Assembly (NCBI GenBank): GCA_025054795.1
Contig: JANWZU010000018.1
Location: 1-24,565 of the forward strand
Length of the DNA stretch: 24,565 bases
Source: Candidatus Caldarchaeum sp.
Lineage (GTDB): Archaea > Thermoproteota > Nitrososphaeria_A > Caldarchaeales > Caldarchaeaceae
Direction: 5' to 3'
Shown: in pieces, positions 23,754 to 24,565 of the stretch
Layout of the letters: each line of letters starts with the position of its first letter
How positions within the stretch are numbered: the first letter of the stretch is position 1
Program-made: the position numbers and the translations under genes
Notes under the pieces: generated by a model
Told to the model about the DNA's origin: nothing
Seen by the model: the letters and a program-made list of their open reading frames with translations, nothing else
The model's database searches: none

Positions 23754-24565
23754 CTGCTTGAAGAAGATGCAGGACGGATTTTATGCCGTCGAGGCTGAAG
23801 CCGTCCACTCCAAGATATCCGGGGCCCTTGCGGGCGTCTACGCAGCCGGCCTCCGTAAGGGTTTTCATGGCTGTGTCGAGGTTCTGAATCACCGCCTCCA
23901 GCATCGGCGTCTTCATCAGCGAGAGGGTTCCGAAGACTCCCAGGTCTGAGATTGAGGAGACGACTAGGATGTCTGCCTCTGTGTTTGAGGCTATGCCTCC
24001 TCCGCATCCGCATCTGCACACCGCTCCGTACTCAACGTGTCTCATTACTGCTTCCTTCACAAGCCCCATCCCAACTTCGTTGCCTCCGTCGCCGTAGGCT
24101 ATCAGCTGAACACCTCGCCGTCTAAGCTCTTCCAACAGCTTGTCCAACGGTGCGTGGAACCTCGAAACATCCTCTCCAACAGCGTTGTGGTAAACGCCCA
24201 GCATGTTTGCGGCAGGCCTCTCCACAGCTACGGCGGTGTCCGGACGGCTCTCGTCAACCATCTTCTCAAACATCGCTGGTGATTTGTCGAACGACGTGGG
24301 AAGGCCGTAAACCTTTGCGTGTTTTACTCCGACGGCTTTCAGCGCTTTCTCGATGATTTTTTCGCCTCCCTCGTCTGTTGCGACTACGCAGTTGAGGTCT
24401 ACGAATTTCTCCAAGCACATCGTCAGAAGCGTTGTTGAGAAGGGGCCGTCTGTCTCCATGGATGCGTTGAACTTGAGTATCTTGAAACCGGTCGCCAGCA
24501 GCACGGAGCTCGAGCGCTCCAGCCTCTCAGCAGCCCTGAGACATAGATGTTGGCCGAGTTTCTCA
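23725..24565 (-). CDS. D-glutamate cyclase-like protein (DUF4392), partial at window edge
   Basis: The frame stays open from 24504 through to the end of the window, so the GTG at 24504 is internal and the N-terminus is missing. Motifs along the visible part fit the DUF4392/D-glutamate cyclase-like family: VLLATGFKI, METDGP, VAVERPAANMLGVYHN and GDGGNEVGMG. SISDLGVFG stands where relatives have SNWG. The characterised vertebrate member interconverts D-glutamate and 5-oxo-D-proline in mitochondria; the role in archaea is unknown. A CRCGCGGG cluster (24004-24018) lies just after the GDGGNE domain and might bind metal. The 3' end overlaps the small hypothetical gene by 29 bases. Family likely; function open. 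Confidence 0.78.
   Translation of the reverse strand, partial: EKLGQHLCLRAAERLERSSSVLLATGFKILKFNASMETDGPFSTTLLTMCLEKFVDLNCVVATDEGGEKIIEKALKAVGVKHAKVYGLPTSFDKSPAMFEKMVDESRPDTAVAVERPAANMLGVYHNAVGEDVSRFHAPLDKLLEELRRRGVQLIAYGDGGNEVGMGLVKEAVMRHVEYGAVCRCGCGGGIASNTEADILVVSSISDLGVFGTLSLMKTPMLEAVIQNLDTAMKTLTEAGCVDARKGPGYLGVDGFSLDGIKSVLHLLQAAIRSDARPP

Noticed and set aside
24502..24504. GTG at 24504 as the start of the D-glutamate cyclase-like gene
   Set aside because: The frame remains open to the window end, and the upstream residues look like the family helix before the VLLATGF strand.

Overview
The window is chromosomal DNA from an archaeon. The diagnostic genes are archaeal: the GatD/GatE tRNA-dependent amidotransferase pair, an aRF1-type release factor with NIKS and GGQ motifs, an archaeal-type UMP kinase and a HerA-NurA pair. 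Many starts are GTG or TTG, and several genes have a TATA-like box about 25 bases before the start, as on leaderless archaeal transcripts. The set, plus a probable F420-dependent enzyme, would suit a thermophilic Aigarchaeota/Caldarchaeales or other Thaumarchaeota-related lineage. That placement is an inference; no marker here settles it.

Region 1 (1-11190) looks like an accessory catabolic and uptake island. On its left are the C-terminal end of an AtzA/TrzN-type amidohydrolase (+) and a minus-strand run of a molybdenum hydroxylase large subunit, an SsnA-like aminohydrolase and an LLM-type (F420?) oxidoreductase, each overlapping the next. Next come an ECF transporter S component and EcfT (+). 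On the minus strand follow an enamidase-like amidohydrolase with its own promoter, and a UbiD decarboxylase followed closely by two ECF ATPases. Mo hydroxylase, ring reductase, enamidase and decarboxylase are the activities expected for reductive breakdown of an N-heterocyclic carboxylate such as a nicotinate-like compound, and the ECF transporter would supply uptake. The pathway is my inference. Several enzymes carry substitutions at active-site positions, so the chemistry may differ from the textbook route.

Region 2 (11269-24565) is mostly housekeeping. The plus strand holds HerA, NurA and a CaCA-type cation exchanger. Convergent with it is a minus-strand operon of a P2-type Ca2+-like ATPase, UMP kinase, a small winged-helix regulator, gatD and gatE. 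Divergent from the ATPase is aRF1 with a small unknown protein, and the window ends inside a D-glutamate cyclase-like (DUF4392) gene on the minus strand.

By eye, region 1 is more AT-rich than region 2. All four convergent gene pairs overlap at their 3' ends (by 8, 4, 18 and 29 bases). I see no tRNA, rRNA, CRISPR array, insertion sequence or long repeat, and no gap above 300 bases without a gene.
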